A DNA stretch of 25,775 bases from an uncultured Phenylobacterium sp. (GCA_945952355.1 CAMFIW010000001.1:1-25775); one strand, 5' to 3'. Shown: positions 8,318-15,719, numbered from the stretch's first letter. Program-made: numbers and translations. The notes: generated by a model not told the origin, from the letters alone.

Positions 8318-9373
8318 TCACGCCACCTGTTCCAGGCGAGCGTCGAGGTCGCGCATCGAGATGCCCAGCATCTCGGCCGCGCGGCCTTCGCCGATCACAT
8401 TCTCGGCCAGGGCCCGCAGGCATAGGCGCTCGAAGCGCTTGGGCTCTTCCTCCTCGGCGAGCATGACCGCTGGTTCCTCGAACGGCGGATCGCGCCAGCC
8501 ACGTCGCTTGAACTCACGATAGAGGTCGGAGAAGGCCTTGGCGTCGATAATCCCCAGGTCCTTGCACCGAAAGGCGATAGCCTGGACGCTGACGCCGAAG
8601 CGCTTCTTGAGCGCAACCAGCTCGCCAATGCTGATCGACGAGCGATGGGCCCCGACCTCGGCGCGCACCACATCGGCCGGCATTAGGAAGGCGCCGGCGA
8701 ACCGGTGAGCCGCCTTTTCCTCATCGATCCCGGCGGCCGGCGCCATGACCATGTGACCAAGTTCATGGGCCAGCGTGAAACGCTTGCGCTCCGCCCAGAT
8801 GTTTCGGCGCACCACGACCACCCGGGCGGCGTCGCGCCCGTGACGGCGAACTCGCGCGGCCAAGCCGTCGATGTCCTCAAGATCCAGGGAGAGGACCTTG
8901 ATACCCCGCTCCTCGAGCAATTCGGCCAGCTTTGGGATCGGATCATGGCCCAAGCCCCACTCCTCGCGCACGGAGCGGGCGGCGTCTTCGGCGTCGCGGA
9001 TGTCGCTGACGGGGTAGGGCGCGCTGCGGGGCTGCTCCCAATCGACGCTTTTCAGCTGCAACAGGTCTTCGATGGCCAGGTAGCGCTCCAGCATCTGGAT
9101 CGTCAGCGCCTCGACCGTCGCTTCTTCCTTGGCCGACGTCTTCTTGCGGAAGTCGACGCCTTCCAGGACCAGCTCCTCGTCGCTGAGCAAATAGCCCTCG
9201 CTGACGCCCAGCGCCGAGGCCAGCGCCATCAGGGCGCGCGAACCGGGCATATCCTCGTTGCGCTCGTATTTGCCGATGGCCTGGGGCGACACCACCCCCT
9301 CCATCCGCGCCGCAAGCTCGCGCAGCGACAGGCCTGCGGAGGCCCGCGCCACCTTCAGTCTGCGTCCAATCAT
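8318..9373 (-). CDS. Fused XRE-HTH / ImmA-IrrE zinc metallopeptidase regulator (CapH-CapP-like)
   Basis: This 351-aa protein starts at ATG 9373 behind GAGGAG. Residues 1-65 are an XRE/Cro-type HTH (RRLKVARASAGLSLRELAAR, then QAIGKYERNE). Residues 120-290 are an ImmA/IrrE (COG2856) peptidase with HELGH at 203-207, an expected third zinc-ligand Glu at 218/219 and the family signature FAGAFLMP at 225-232. The last about 40 residues form a further helical, HTH-like segment (RAAEMLGISMRDLDARLEQV). In other CBASS loci a repressor CapH and a separate ImmA-like peptidase CapP induce CBASS after DNA damage; here both activities are on one chain, divergent from a CBASS operon. Control of that operon is inferred from position and from the repeated element in the shared promoter region. 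Confidence 0.88.
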   Translation of the reverse strand: MIGRRLKVARASAGLSLRELAARMEGVVSPQAIGKYERNEDMPGSRALMALASALGVSEGYLLSDEELVLEGVDFRKKTSAKEEATVEALTIQMLERYLAIEDLLQLKSVDWEQPRSAPYPVSDIRDAEDAARSVREEWGLGHDPIPKLAELLEERGIKVLSLDLEDIDGLAARVRRHGRDAARVVVVRRNIWAERKRFTLAHELGHMVMAPAAGIDEEKAAHRFAGAFLMPADVVRAEVGAHRSSISIGELVALKKRFGVSVQAIAFRCKDLGIIDAKAFSDLYREFKRRGWRDPPFEEPAVMLAEEEEPKRFERLCLRALAENVIGEGRAAEMLGISMRDLDARLEQVA

Positions 9374-9433
9374 CGCCCGCTCCTCACGTCGGTTTACAAA
9401 ACTCGCATCTAGGCGCATTTTTGTAAACCAATA

Positions 9434-9455
9434 CCCCTTGATTTGGTTCAAGGGG
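9434..9455. repeat. Perfect inverted repeat in the CBASS promoter region
   Basis: CCCCTTGA (9434-9441) and TCAAGGGG (9448-9455) are perfect inverted copies with a 6-nt spacer. It lies between the second and third 11-bp elements. It may bind a second regulator or form a hairpin in the CBASS leader RNA. Confidence 0.6.
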
Positions 9456-9468
9456 TCCCCATGTCCCA

Positions 9469-9490
9469 GGCGAAATAACCCTGTTTCGCC
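9469..9490. repeat. Second inverted repeat in the CBASS 5' leader
   Basis: GGCGAAA (9469-9475) pairs with TTTCGCC (9484-9490) across 8 nt, ending 23 nt before the CD-NTase ATG. No T-run follows on the plus strand. It could be a leader hairpin or an operator dyad. Confidence 0.5.
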
Positions 9491-9513
9491 CCATTTTGTA
9501 AACCGAGGAAGCC

Positions 9514-10752
9514 ATGGCCTGGCCGCCGCCTTCGAAAGATCCCTTCGCCGATCCGCTGGACGCCGTCCTGGCCGAGATCGCCATTAACCTCCAACTTCCC
9601 CCTGGCCTGCACGCCAAGGCCGTCGACCGTTACGAGGCCGTCCGCACCTACATCGAACGGCCCGGCAGCCCGCTGCACGGGCGGGTGGCCTGCTTCTATC
9701 CGCAAGGTTCGATGCGGATCGACGCCACCATCTCCACCCGCGGCACCGACGACGAATACGACATCGACATCGTCGCCGAGATCACCGGCCGCGACGACGG
9801 GCCCGAGGCCCTGCTCGACGACCTCGAAGCGGCGCTCGCCGGCTATCCGGTCGGCAAGATCGTGCGCCAGACCCGGTGTGTCACCCTCTACTACGCCGAC
9901 GGCATGCACCTCGACGTCACCCCGGCGCGCCGCACGGCCTACAAGGAGAAGGAGGGCGTGATCGCCCACGCCAAGAAGGGGGCCGGCGCCGCGCCCGGCC
10001 GCTATGTGCCGATGAACGCCTACGCCTTCGGCGACTGGTACACCGCGCGCACCCCGACCGAAGAGCGCTTCGCCAAGGCCCTGAACGAGCGTCTCTATGA
10101 GCAGGCCGGCATCGCCTTCGCCGACGCCGACGTCCACGACGTGCCCGACCAGACGCCCCTGATCATCAAGAGTGTGACGACGGTGGCCCTGCAGCTGCTC
10201 AAGCGCCATCGCAACATCGCCTATGCCGACGAGACCGGCCGCGTGCCGCCCTCCATCGTGCTCTCCTGTCACGCGGGCCATGCGGCACAGCCGGGCATGG
10301 GCCTGGCCGACATGGTCATCCGCCAGGCGCGCTGGACGGCGCGGGCGATCGATGAGGCGGCCCGCCAGGGCCGCCTGCTGTCGGTCCCGAACCCGGAGTT
10401 CTCCGCCGAGCTGTTCACCGATCGCTGGCCTGAGAACCAGACCCAGCAACAAGGCTATGCGCGGCATCTGCACACCCTAGCCAACGGTCTCGAGGCCGCC
10501 CAACGGGGCAATGTGCAGCTGGAAGATCTCCAGGCCTGGTTGCGGGTGCAGTTCGGCGAGCGGGTGGTGACGCGGTCAGTCAAGGCGTTCAACGACCGCC
10601 TCGGCCGCCAGGTGAAGGCCGGCCAGCACGGCTATACGCCCAAGGGCGGCCTTTTCACCCCGGCCAAGCCGGCGATCATCGGCTCGCTGGCCAGCCTGGC
10701 GCCGGTCGCGGCCCGGGCCCACACCAACATGGGCGAGCGCCGCTTCTCGTGA
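9514..10752 (+). CDS. CBASS CD-NTase (cyclic oligonucleotide synthase, probably CdnG-like)
   Basis: The 412-aa protein has the nucleotidyltransferase core of cGAS/DncV-like enzymes: the GS motif at G65-S66 ([13 protein letters not shown]), the paired metal-binding Asp in EYDIDIV (D83, D85) and the third Asp in HLDVTPARR (D134). On phage infection such enzymes make a cyclic di- or trinucleotide that activates a partner effector. Assignment to the CdnG clade is an inference from the Cap5 partner; in Asticcacaulis, CdnG with Cap5 uses 3',2'-cGAMP. The ATG at 9514 has GAGGA at 9505. The gene ends in GTGA overlapping the next start. The C-terminus ends GERRFS, without the terminal Gly seen in many conjugated CD-NTases. 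Confidence 0.9.
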   Translation: MAWPPPSKDPFADPLDAVLAEIAINLQLPPGLHAKAVDRYEAVRTYIERPGSPLHGRVACFYPQGSMRIDATISTRGTDDEYDIDIVAEITGRDDGPEALLDDLEAALAGYPVGKIVRQTRCVTLYYADGMHLDVTPARRTAYKEKEGVIAHAKKGAGAAPGRYVPMNAYAFGDWYTARTPTEERFAKALNERLYEQAGIAFADADVHDVPDQTPLIIKSVTTVALQLLKRHRNIAYADETGRVPPSIVLSCHAGHAAQPGMGLADMVIRQARWTARAIDEAARQGRLLSVPNPEFSAELFTDRWPENQTQQQGYARHLHTLANGLEAAQRGNVQLEDLQAWLRVQFGERVVTRSVKAFNDRLGRQVKAGQHGYTPKGGLFTPAKPAIIGSLASLAPVAARAHTNMGERRFS

Positions 10753-11192
10753 GCCTGTCGATCGACACCCAGATCGAGGCGATGGCGCGCCTGTGGCCAG
10801 CCTTCAAGCTGGTCCGCCGCGAAGGGGCGGCGGCGCTGTGGCAGGGGGCGGTTCGGCCGCTCCTGCAGACCTACCGGGTCGGGGTCTTCTATCGCGCGCC
10901 GCTGATGGTCGAACGCTACAGCGTGCGTATCGTCCAGCCTCGGGTCGAGATCTTGGCGCCGGCCCTGCGGCCGCGCCGCGGCGACGCCGAAGGCATGTTG
11001 CCCCACGTCTACTACGGGCCGGACGGCGAGGTGACGCTGTGCATGCTCGATCCGGATTCGAGCGAATGGTCTCCGGCCGACCTGCTGGCCGAGACGACCG
11101 TGCCATGGATCACAGACTGGCTGGTCGCCTACGAGGGCTGGCGCGCGACCGGCGAATGGACCGGGACCGGCCGGCATGTGGAGCGCGCCTGA
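10749..11192 (+). CDS. E2-like ubiquitin-conjugation-type protein of type II-short CBASS
   Basis: This 147-aa protein starts at GTG 10749, overlapping the CD-NTase stop by 4 nt, so translation is coupled. The pattern [17 protein letters not shown], then [22 protein letters not shown] and GEWTGTGRH is the bacterial E2 fold seen in Cap2 E2 domains. C98 is the expected catalytic cysteine. Unlike long type II CBASS, no E1 domain and no JAB protease (Cap3) are encoded, which defines the E2-only (short) type. In these systems the E2-like protein is thought to act on the cyclase and tune its activity. Confidence 0.85.
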   Translation: MSLSIDTQIEAMARLWPAFKLVRREGAAALWQGAVRPLLQTYRVGVFYRAPLMVERYSVRIVQPRVEILAPALRPRRGDAEGMLPHVYYGPDGEVTLCMLDPDSSEWSPADLLAETTVPWITDWLVAYEGWRATGEWTGTGRHVERA

Positions 11193-12325
11193 TGGCCAAG
11201 ACGACGATCCCTCAAAAAACGCAATCGGCCCTTTGGGCCCGCGCCGGCGGACGTTGCCAATACCGAGGCTGCAATGAAGACCAGGTCGGCGACCTGATCT
11301 CCGGTCGCGAAGACGCGACCTTCGGTTTCATCGCCCACATCGTCGGCGACAGCGTTGACGGCCCCCGCGGCGACGCCGTGCGCTCGCCGCAACTGGCGCG
11401 GTCGCTCGAGAACCTGATGCTGATGTGCGCCAAACATCACAAGCTCATCGACGTGGTGGATGTCGATGGCCACCCTGAGTCCCTGCTTCTGGCCATGAAG
11501 GCCGAGCATGAGAGCCGGATCCAGGTCGTGACTGCGATTGACGAAGATCGGGCCTCTCACGTGATCCGCTTCGGGGCCAACATCGGCGAGAACGAGGCCT
11601 TGGTCTCAACCAAGGCCATCTTCGCGGCCATGCCGCCCTACCATCATCCCGCCAGCGGCCAGACCATCGACCTGGAGCTGGTCGGCTGCGCCTACAAGGA
11701 TGACGAGCCCGCCTACTGGATCTTCCAGCGCGACAACCTGCGCCGGCAGTTCGACGCCAAGGTTCGCGGGCGGGTCGAGCGCCAAGAGGTGCGCCACTTA
11801 AGTGTCTTCGCCCTGGCGCCGCAGCCCTTGCTGATCGAACTTGGTCGCCTCCTCTGCGACATCGTCCCCGCCACGGTGCGCCAGCGGCATCGGGAGCCGG
11901 CGACCTGGGCCTGGCAGCCCGACCAACCGCCCATCGCGTTCACCGTGTCGCAGCCGGCCTCGACGGGCGGTCGCCCGGTCGCCCTGAAGCTGGGCATCAG
12001 CGCGACAGTGACCGACGAGCGCATCACCAAGATCCTCGGGGATGACGCCGCCATCTGGTCGGTCACGGCCGAGCACCCCCACAACGACATTCTGCGCCGG
12101 CCGGAAGACCAGGCGGCGTTCCGAACGCTCATGCGATCGCTGTTTGATCGCATCAAGGCCGAGCATGGTGAGGACGCGGTCCTGCATGTCTTCCCCGCCA
12201 TGCCCGCCTCGCTGGCCGTGGAGCTTGGCCGGGTCTGGATGCCGAAATCCGACCTGGCCATGACGATCTACGACAACAATCGCGCCGCCGGCTTCGTCCC
12301 CACGATCACGATCGGCAACGACTAG
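11192..12325 (+). CDS. cap5: Cap5 CBASS effector: HNH endonuclease fused to SAVED sensor
   Basis: The 377-aa protein starts at ATG 11192 in a TGATG overlap with the E2-like gene. The N-terminal HNH nuclease shows C22 and C27 (GRCQYRGCN), the catalytic-type His in FIAHIVG (H49), then [15 protein letters not shown] with N74, C79 and H82/H83. A linker follows, and about residues 165-377 match the SAVED domain, which binds the cyclic nucleotide made by the CD-NTase. Binding drives tetramerisation and unspecific double-stranded DNA cleavage, killing the infected cell before phage release (established for Cap5). It is the last gene of the three-gene operon; its stop faces the convergent SNase gene 10 bp away. 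Confidence 0.92.
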   Translation: MAKTTIPQKTQSALWARAGGRCQYRGCNEDQVGDLISGREDATFGFIAHIVGDSVDGPRGDAVRSPQLARSLENLMLMCAKHHKLIDVVDVDGHPESLLLAMKAEHESRIQVVTAIDEDRASHVIRFGANIGENEALVSTKAIFAAMPPYHHPASGQTIDLELVGCAYKDDEPAYWIFQRDNLRRQFDAKVRGRVERQEVRHLSVFALAPQPLLIELGRLLCDIVPATVRQRHREPATWAWQPDQPPIAFTVSQPASTGGRPVALKLGISATVTDERITKILGDDAAIWSVTAEHPHNDILRRPEDQAAFRTLMRSLFDRIKAEHGEDAVLHVFPAMPASLAVELGRVWMPKSDLAMTIYDNNRAAGFVPTITIGND

Positions 12326-12335
12326 GCGGTCAAGG

Positions 12336-13007
12336 TCACCGCGCCGCTGCCGTCCAGCCCGCCGCGATCGCCTCAGCGGCCGAGCAAAACCAACGCTCAC
12401 CGCGGGCCGTGTCGATGCGCGTGGCGGCGTAGTCCTCCTGGCCGGGGACGTGGAAGATCCGCCGGCCCTTGGCGTTGATGTTGCCCTTGATCACACAGCT
12501 TGCCGACGGCGGGGCGGCCGGCGCCGGCTGGGCCTGTCGCGCATCCGCCCGCCAGTTTGAAGGCGTCTCGAACCGCCCGGCCCAGAGGCCCCGCCGGGCC
12601 TGGCGCGCGTCAGCCTCGGCGGACGCATAGGCGCCGCGACTAAAGGCGCGGTAGTCGACGGCCCAGCCGGCGAGGACCAAAGCGGCGCCCAAGTCGGTCG
12701 ACCCGACCCAACACCGCGAGACCGCCCGGCCGTAGGGGTCGCGGTCGCGCACCTCGCAGCGCACGGCTTGGCCGCCGATCAGGCGCGAAAGCTGGTCACG
12801 GGCGACGTCGCCGCAGGCATAGCCACGGCCCTGGGCGTCCTGACAAATTTGGCGGCCTTCGGGGGCATCGACGCCCCAGAGACGAACCCGTTCGGCGCCG
12901 AGGCTGAACGTGTCGCCATCGACGACCTGCGCGAACCCGGTCAACTCCGCCGGCGCGGCGGCCGCCAGGCCGACCGCCAGGATCAACAACCCAACCCGCC
13001 GGATCAT
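12336..13007 (-). CDS. Exported SNase-like (thermonuclease family) nuclease
   Basis: The 223-aa protein begins with a signal peptide (MIRRVGLLILAVGLAAAAPA), so it is probably periplasmic or secreted. The staphylococcal-nuclease core keeps the metal and catalytic residues: VVDGDTF (D30, D32), RVRLWGVDAPE (R42, D47, E50) and RDPYGR (R94), with the same R-to-E spacing as the family. A C-terminal extension (GRRIFHVPGQEDYAATRIDT) is common in alphaproteobacterial members. The start ATG overlaps the RepC-like stop (ATGA), so it is coupled to the replication gene. Such nucleases recur on plasmids and ICEs; the role there is unclear. Confidence 0.88.
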   Translation of the reverse strand: MIRRVGLLILAVGLAAAAPAELTGFAQVVDGDTFSLGAERVRLWGVDAPEGRQICQDAQGRGYACGDVARDQLSRLIGGQAVRCEVRDRDPYGRAVSRCWVGSTDLGAALVLAGWAVDYRAFSRGAYASAEADARQARRGLWAGRFETPSNWRADARQAQPAPAAPPSASCVIKGNINAKGRRIFHVPGQEDYAATRIDTARGERWFCSAAEAIAAGWTAAAR

Positions 13008-14407
13008 CGCTGATCCTTGCGCAGGGTGATCACCACCCGCTCGACGAAGATCTCCGCGACCTCGGCGGCGTGCAGCACGGCGTCCAGATATTGGCTCTTG
13101 ATCCGGTCGGCCGCGATCTGGCTTGGGGTCGACAACTGCAGCACGCCGTCGGTCAGGCCATGGAACCCGACCCGGCCGAACCAGCTGCCATAGGCGCCCT
13201 CGCGAACCAGCCGCCGCAGCGGGGCGGCGATCGCCTGCCAGATCGGATCGTCGGCGCCCGGCGCCGCCATCAGCGCAGCCGGTTCAGGTAGAGCCGCCGG
13301 CGGCGGAATATCCCCCTTGGCCTTGAGCACCCGCGCGAAATTCAGGCGCAGGTCCGGCGCCCCGCGCGGCTCATAGGAGGCCATGCGGCCGAAGTATTTG
13401 CAGGGGCTGCGGACGTCGGGGTCCTCGATCGCGATCGCCAGCATGGCGATGGCGCGCACCCCGTGGCGCTTCAGGGCCCAGGCGAAGGTCTGGTCGTTGT
13501 TGCGCTCGCGCTCGGGCAGCAAATCATCGACGGCGGCGGCCACCCGCGCGAGGTCAGCAGGCGTGACGCTGGCCGGGTCGGCTACCGCGGCAGGCCCCAC
13601 CAGCGCGGCGATGCGTGGAGAGACCTGGAAGGCGGCCCTAAGCTCCTGGCGGACCATTTCCGCGGGCGCGGACCCCTCTGAAAAGGCGCTGGAGAAACCG
13701 CTTGCTCCCTCCGGAGAGCAAATGGCGCTGTCCTGTCGGTTAGCGGGACGTTGGTCCGAGGATTTGGTGTCGTTGCCGGTTTCGGCGGTCGAAGGCCGCC
13801 GACCAGCAGGCTGATGTCGCGCTGAAGGCGCGTCCTTTGCTCGTACAGAAGAACTGACGTTCTGATGGGACTGTTCTAGGTGAGTGAATCCTGGCGCCCG
13901 GGCGGCATTTCTTTCACTGAAGACGACGGCTTCGGAATAGGCGGCCCTCCGGGCCTGGGCCGCTTCACGAACCGCCAGATCCGCAGCCTCCAATTCATCC
14001 AAGCGAGCCACGAGGGGGGCCAGGTCATAGGCCTCAGCCCCGGCCGGCCGGTTGGCGCGGGTGTAATCGCGAACCATGAAGCCGGCCGCCTCCAGGGCCC
14101 GACGGTGCGCGCGCGCGTTGCTCTCGGTGCAGCCCAGATAGTCCGCGATCAGGCTCGTGCCCGGCCAGACGGTCGCCACGTCCTGTTCAAGCCGGTCCTG
14201 GTTGAGATGCTCGACGTAGAGGAGCAGTGTCATGCGCTGCTGCACGGTGAGCATGGGCGTGCCTTTCAGGACCGCCGCGGCGATCCGCGCCACAGTGACG
14301 CCCGCCTGCCAGCGCCAGGCGCGGGCCTGGGCGCAGACCGCGTCGAAATTGGGGGCGCGCTTGGCGAAACCAGGTCGCCAATCGTCGCCGGCTAAGGCCG
14401 TTCGCAT
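13004..14407 (-). CDS. RepC-like plasmid replication protein with DnaA N-terminal-like C-terminal domain
   Basis: This 467-aa protein starts at ATG 14407 after AGGAAGG. Residues about 45-135 follow the winged-helix pattern of RepC initiators (TSLIADYLGCTESNARAHRR, then AYDLAPLVARLDELEA). A low-complexity linker spans about 155-250. The last 82 residues (PIWQAIAAPLRRLVREGAYG, SWFGRVGFHGLTDGVLQLST, PSQIAADRIKSQYLDAVLHA) closely follow DnaA domain I: an initial W, the SWF turn, alternating strands and a final helix with IKSQYL. That domain recruits DnaB and other partners in DnaA, so this protein may recruit the host helicase directly. No RepA/RepB pair flanks it. It is the best evidence that the window belongs to a replicating element. 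Confidence 0.75.
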   Translation of the reverse strand: MRTALAGDDWRPGFAKRAPNFDAVCAQARAWRWQAGVTVARIAAAVLKGTPMLTVQQRMTLLLYVEHLNQDRLEQDVATVWPGTSLIADYLGCTESNARAHRRALEAAGFMVRDYTRANRPAGAEAYDLAPLVARLDELEAADLAVREAAQARRAAYSEAVVFSERNAARAPGFTHLEQSHQNVSSSVRAKDAPSARHQPAGRRPSTAETGNDTKSSDQRPANRQDSAICSPEGASGFSSAFSEGSAPAEMVRQELRAAFQVSPRIAALVGPAAVADPASVTPADLARVAAAVDDLLPERERNNDQTFAWALKRHGVRAIAMLAIAIEDPDVRSPCKYFGRMASYEPRGAPDLRLNFARVLKAKGDIPPPAALPEPAALMAAPGADDPIWQAIAAPLRRLVREGAYGSWFGRVGFHGLTDGVLQLSTPSQIAADRIKSQYLDAVLHAAEVAEIFVERVVITLRKDQR

Positions 14408-14564
14408 GTCGTCCCTTCCTAACGGGGACGAGGCCGTTTCGCGGGAGCGAAACCGGCAGGCGAAAGACCATAGGTCTCCTGTTCGAGGCCTTGACGACGC
14501 AAAAAGCGCCGCCTAGATTCAACTCGATCAATCAAGCCGCTGCCACACGGCGCCTGCGATTTCC

Positions 14565-14594
14565 GAGAGCCTCCCGCGCCAACGGGGGGCTCTC
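14565..14594. ncRNA. Strong hairpin in the repC leader (possible antisense or leader RNA element)
   Basis: GAGAGCCTCCCG (14565-14576) pairs with CGGGGGGCTCTC (14583-14594) around the 6-nt loop CGCCAA. All 12 positions pair, one as a G-U wobble on the plus-strand transcript. It lies about 160-190 nt upstream of the repC ATG. There is no T-run on either strand. In repABC plasmids a small antisense RNA upstream of repC controls copy number; this hairpin could be the analogous element, but that is inference. Confidence 0.4.
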
Positions 14595-14732
14595 GCCGTT
14601 TAGGGGTCTCGTCTAGGTCAAGATGAAGTCCTCTGGGGTGACCGAGCGCGCGCGGAAGACCCGACACGCGACTCAGTCGACGACAGCGTTCAGTGAGTCT
14701 GAGGATTCCTAAAGGCTTGGAATTGCACCCTT

Positions 14733-14757
14733 TTGACCAAAAAGGGCCGATTCGGGC
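14733..14757. promoter_or_regulatory. 25-nt element, copy A (upstream of repC)
   Basis: This copy matches the element upstream of trbC at 22 of 25 positions in the same orientation; mismatches fall at positions 12, 14 and 15. The shared core reads TTGACCAAAAA, then CGATTCGGGC. The flanking sequences are unrelated, so this is not a longer duplication. A shared regulator binding site or promoter element is the simplest reading. Confidence 0.6.
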
Positions 14758-14921
14758 GGTTGACGCCGTTCGAGAAACGAGTCCGCTGAAGGCGACTCAG
14801 GCCGCTAGGGGCTGTGGTTCGCGCGCCCTGGCCCACCACAGCTAGGGGTAAGCCGCTCACAAGCCGAAGCGCCGGCGCAGCGTGCTTGCTCGCAGACCGA
14901 AGGTCTCCCACAAGGTGGAGC

Positions 14922-15131
14922 ATGTCAGACGCCCTGGCGCACCTGCTGGAACTTCGCCTGCGCTTTCGGCGCAATCCCGAAGCACGCGCCTTGATCGACC
15001 GCGCCCTGGCGCTCGTGGCAAGGGCGGCAGGGCCTGATGCGGATCCGGCGGTGTTGGACGCTGAGGTGGCCTATCTGGCCGCTGACCTCGCGCGACGTTT
15101 CGGAACACCGACCGGCTGCAGCCTTCACTGA
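14922..15131 (+). CDS. Small hypothetical protein, 69 aa
   Basis: The ATG at 14922 follows AGGTGGAG closely, which supports this start. The protein is short, helical and Ala/Arg/Leu-rich (ALAHLLELRLRFRRNPEARA), with no cysteine motif or membrane segment. It ends 5 bp before the convergent DUF2274 stop. I do not recognise the family. It lies between the replication and conjugation regions and is the only plus-strand gene in the right half of the window, so it could be a small regulator. Confidence 0.6.
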   Translation: MSDALAHLLELRLRFRRNPEARALIDRALALVARAAGPDADPAVLDAEVAYLAADLARRFGTPTGCSLH

Positions 15132-15136
15132 AGCGG

Positions 15137-15382
15137 TCAGGCGTTTGCGGGCTGCGCCTTGCGCCAGGCCTGGAAGCCTTTGTCGGCGTCGATGAAAGCC
15201 GCGAGGATGTGAGGGACGAGCTGTTCGAGCTCCAGGCTCTGCTCATTGGCCTGGGCGAAGGCGCGCTGGTAGTCGGCCAGGTCAACGGCGAGCTTGCCCT
15301 TCAGCTTCAAACGCAGGTCGGTTGTCTTCTCCTCGAGATCGATCTTGCCGAGGGCCAGGGCGGTCTTGGCGGGGCGCGTCAT
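15137..15382 (-). CDS. DUF2274-type protein, last gene of the trb operon
   Basis: This 81-aa protein begins MTRPAKTALALGKIDLEEKT and has a conserved amphipathic region (LKGKLAVDLADYQRAFAQAN). Genes of this family typically follow trbI in Trb conjugation clusters of proteobacterial ICEs and plasmids. Start ATG 15382 has AAGGAGA five nt upstream. The first 101 nt overlap the end of the preceding ribbon-helix-helix gene in another frame. Its molecular role is unknown. Confidence 0.78.
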   Translation of the reverse strand: MTRPAKTALALGKIDLEEKTTDLRLKLKGKLAVDLADYQRAFAQANEQSLELEQLVPHILAAFIDADKGFQAWRKAQPANA

Positions 15383-15719
15383 GGGCGTCTCCTTGAGTGG
15401 TCTGTAGGAAGCGGTCGATCGCCGTGAAGGCGAAGTCAGTGAGCTTGAGATTGAGGGCGTCGGTCTGACGGCGGATCCGCACGCACAGCGGTTTGGAGAG
15501 CCGCACCGAGACCCGGTCCTTCGCGCCGCGAACGGCAGGGAAGGTCACCGCCTCGCCGCCGTCGAGCGCCTCGACCAGCTCGCGGAAGGCGCGCTCATAG
15601 ATCAGCCGCACGCAGCCCCTTGGATTCTTGCGGGTGTTCAGGCGCTCGGCGGTATCGAGCATGTCCTGGTGAAGGCCCTCCGGGAGGAAGAGGCCGAGCT
15701 TTTCTGCCGATGGGGTCAT
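15282..15719 (-). CDS. CopG-like ribbon-helix-helix protein
   Basis: The 145-aa protein starts at ATG 15719, 14 bp after the trbI stop. The strand motif RVSVRLSKPL (69-78) followed by helices RRQTDALNLKLTDFAFTAID resembles a ribbon-helix-helix DNA-binding unit. The N-terminal 60 residues are a separate helical segment. The last about 33 residues lie over the DUF2274 gene in a different frame and are Arg/Asp-rich shadow-like sequence, so the functional protein may effectively end near residue 107. A role as repressor of conjugation genes is possible. In-frame GTG codons upstream offer alternative starts. Confidence 0.65.
   Translation of the reverse strand: MTPSAEKLGLFLPEGLHQDMLDTAERLNTRKNPRGCVRLIYERAFRELVEALDGGEAVTFPAVRGAKDRVSVRLSKPLCVRIRRQTDALNLKLTDFAFTAIDRFLQTTQGDAHDAPRQDRPGPRQDRSRGEDNRPAFEAEGQARR

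Larger units (their letters stand above)
9391..9504. promoter_or_regulatory. Three exact 11-bp TTTTGTAAACC elements between the regulator and CBASS operon
   Basis: The element occurs on the minus strand at 9391-9401 and on the plus strand at 9419-9429 and 9494-9504. The first two form a perfect inverted pair with a 17-bp spacer, 17 bp upstream of the regulator ATG. The third abuts the GAGGA ribosome site (9505-9509) of the CD-NTase gene. Each copy has its own small dyad (TTTnnAAA), so each could bind an HTH dimer. The placement fits operators that repress both the regulator itself and the CBASS operon. Confidence 0.72.
14408..14921. other. 514-bp noncoding region upstream of repC
   Basis: No protein-coding gene is convincing here. 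It holds the 12-bp-stem hairpin at 14565-14594, the 25-nt element at 14733-14757 with its own palindrome CCCTTTT-GACCA-AAAAGGG (14728-14746), and a 6-bp inverted repeat GACTCA/TGAGTC at 14670-14699. It is the likely site of the repC promoter and perhaps of copy-number control or the origin. No clear tandem iterons or DnaA boxes were seen. Confidence 0.6.

Noticed and set aside
9391..9430. Sigma-70-like promoter using TTTACA on the minus strand before the regulator
   Set aside because: The spacing to the nearest TAGATG is too short for either the E. coli or Caulobacter consensus, so no promoter is called.
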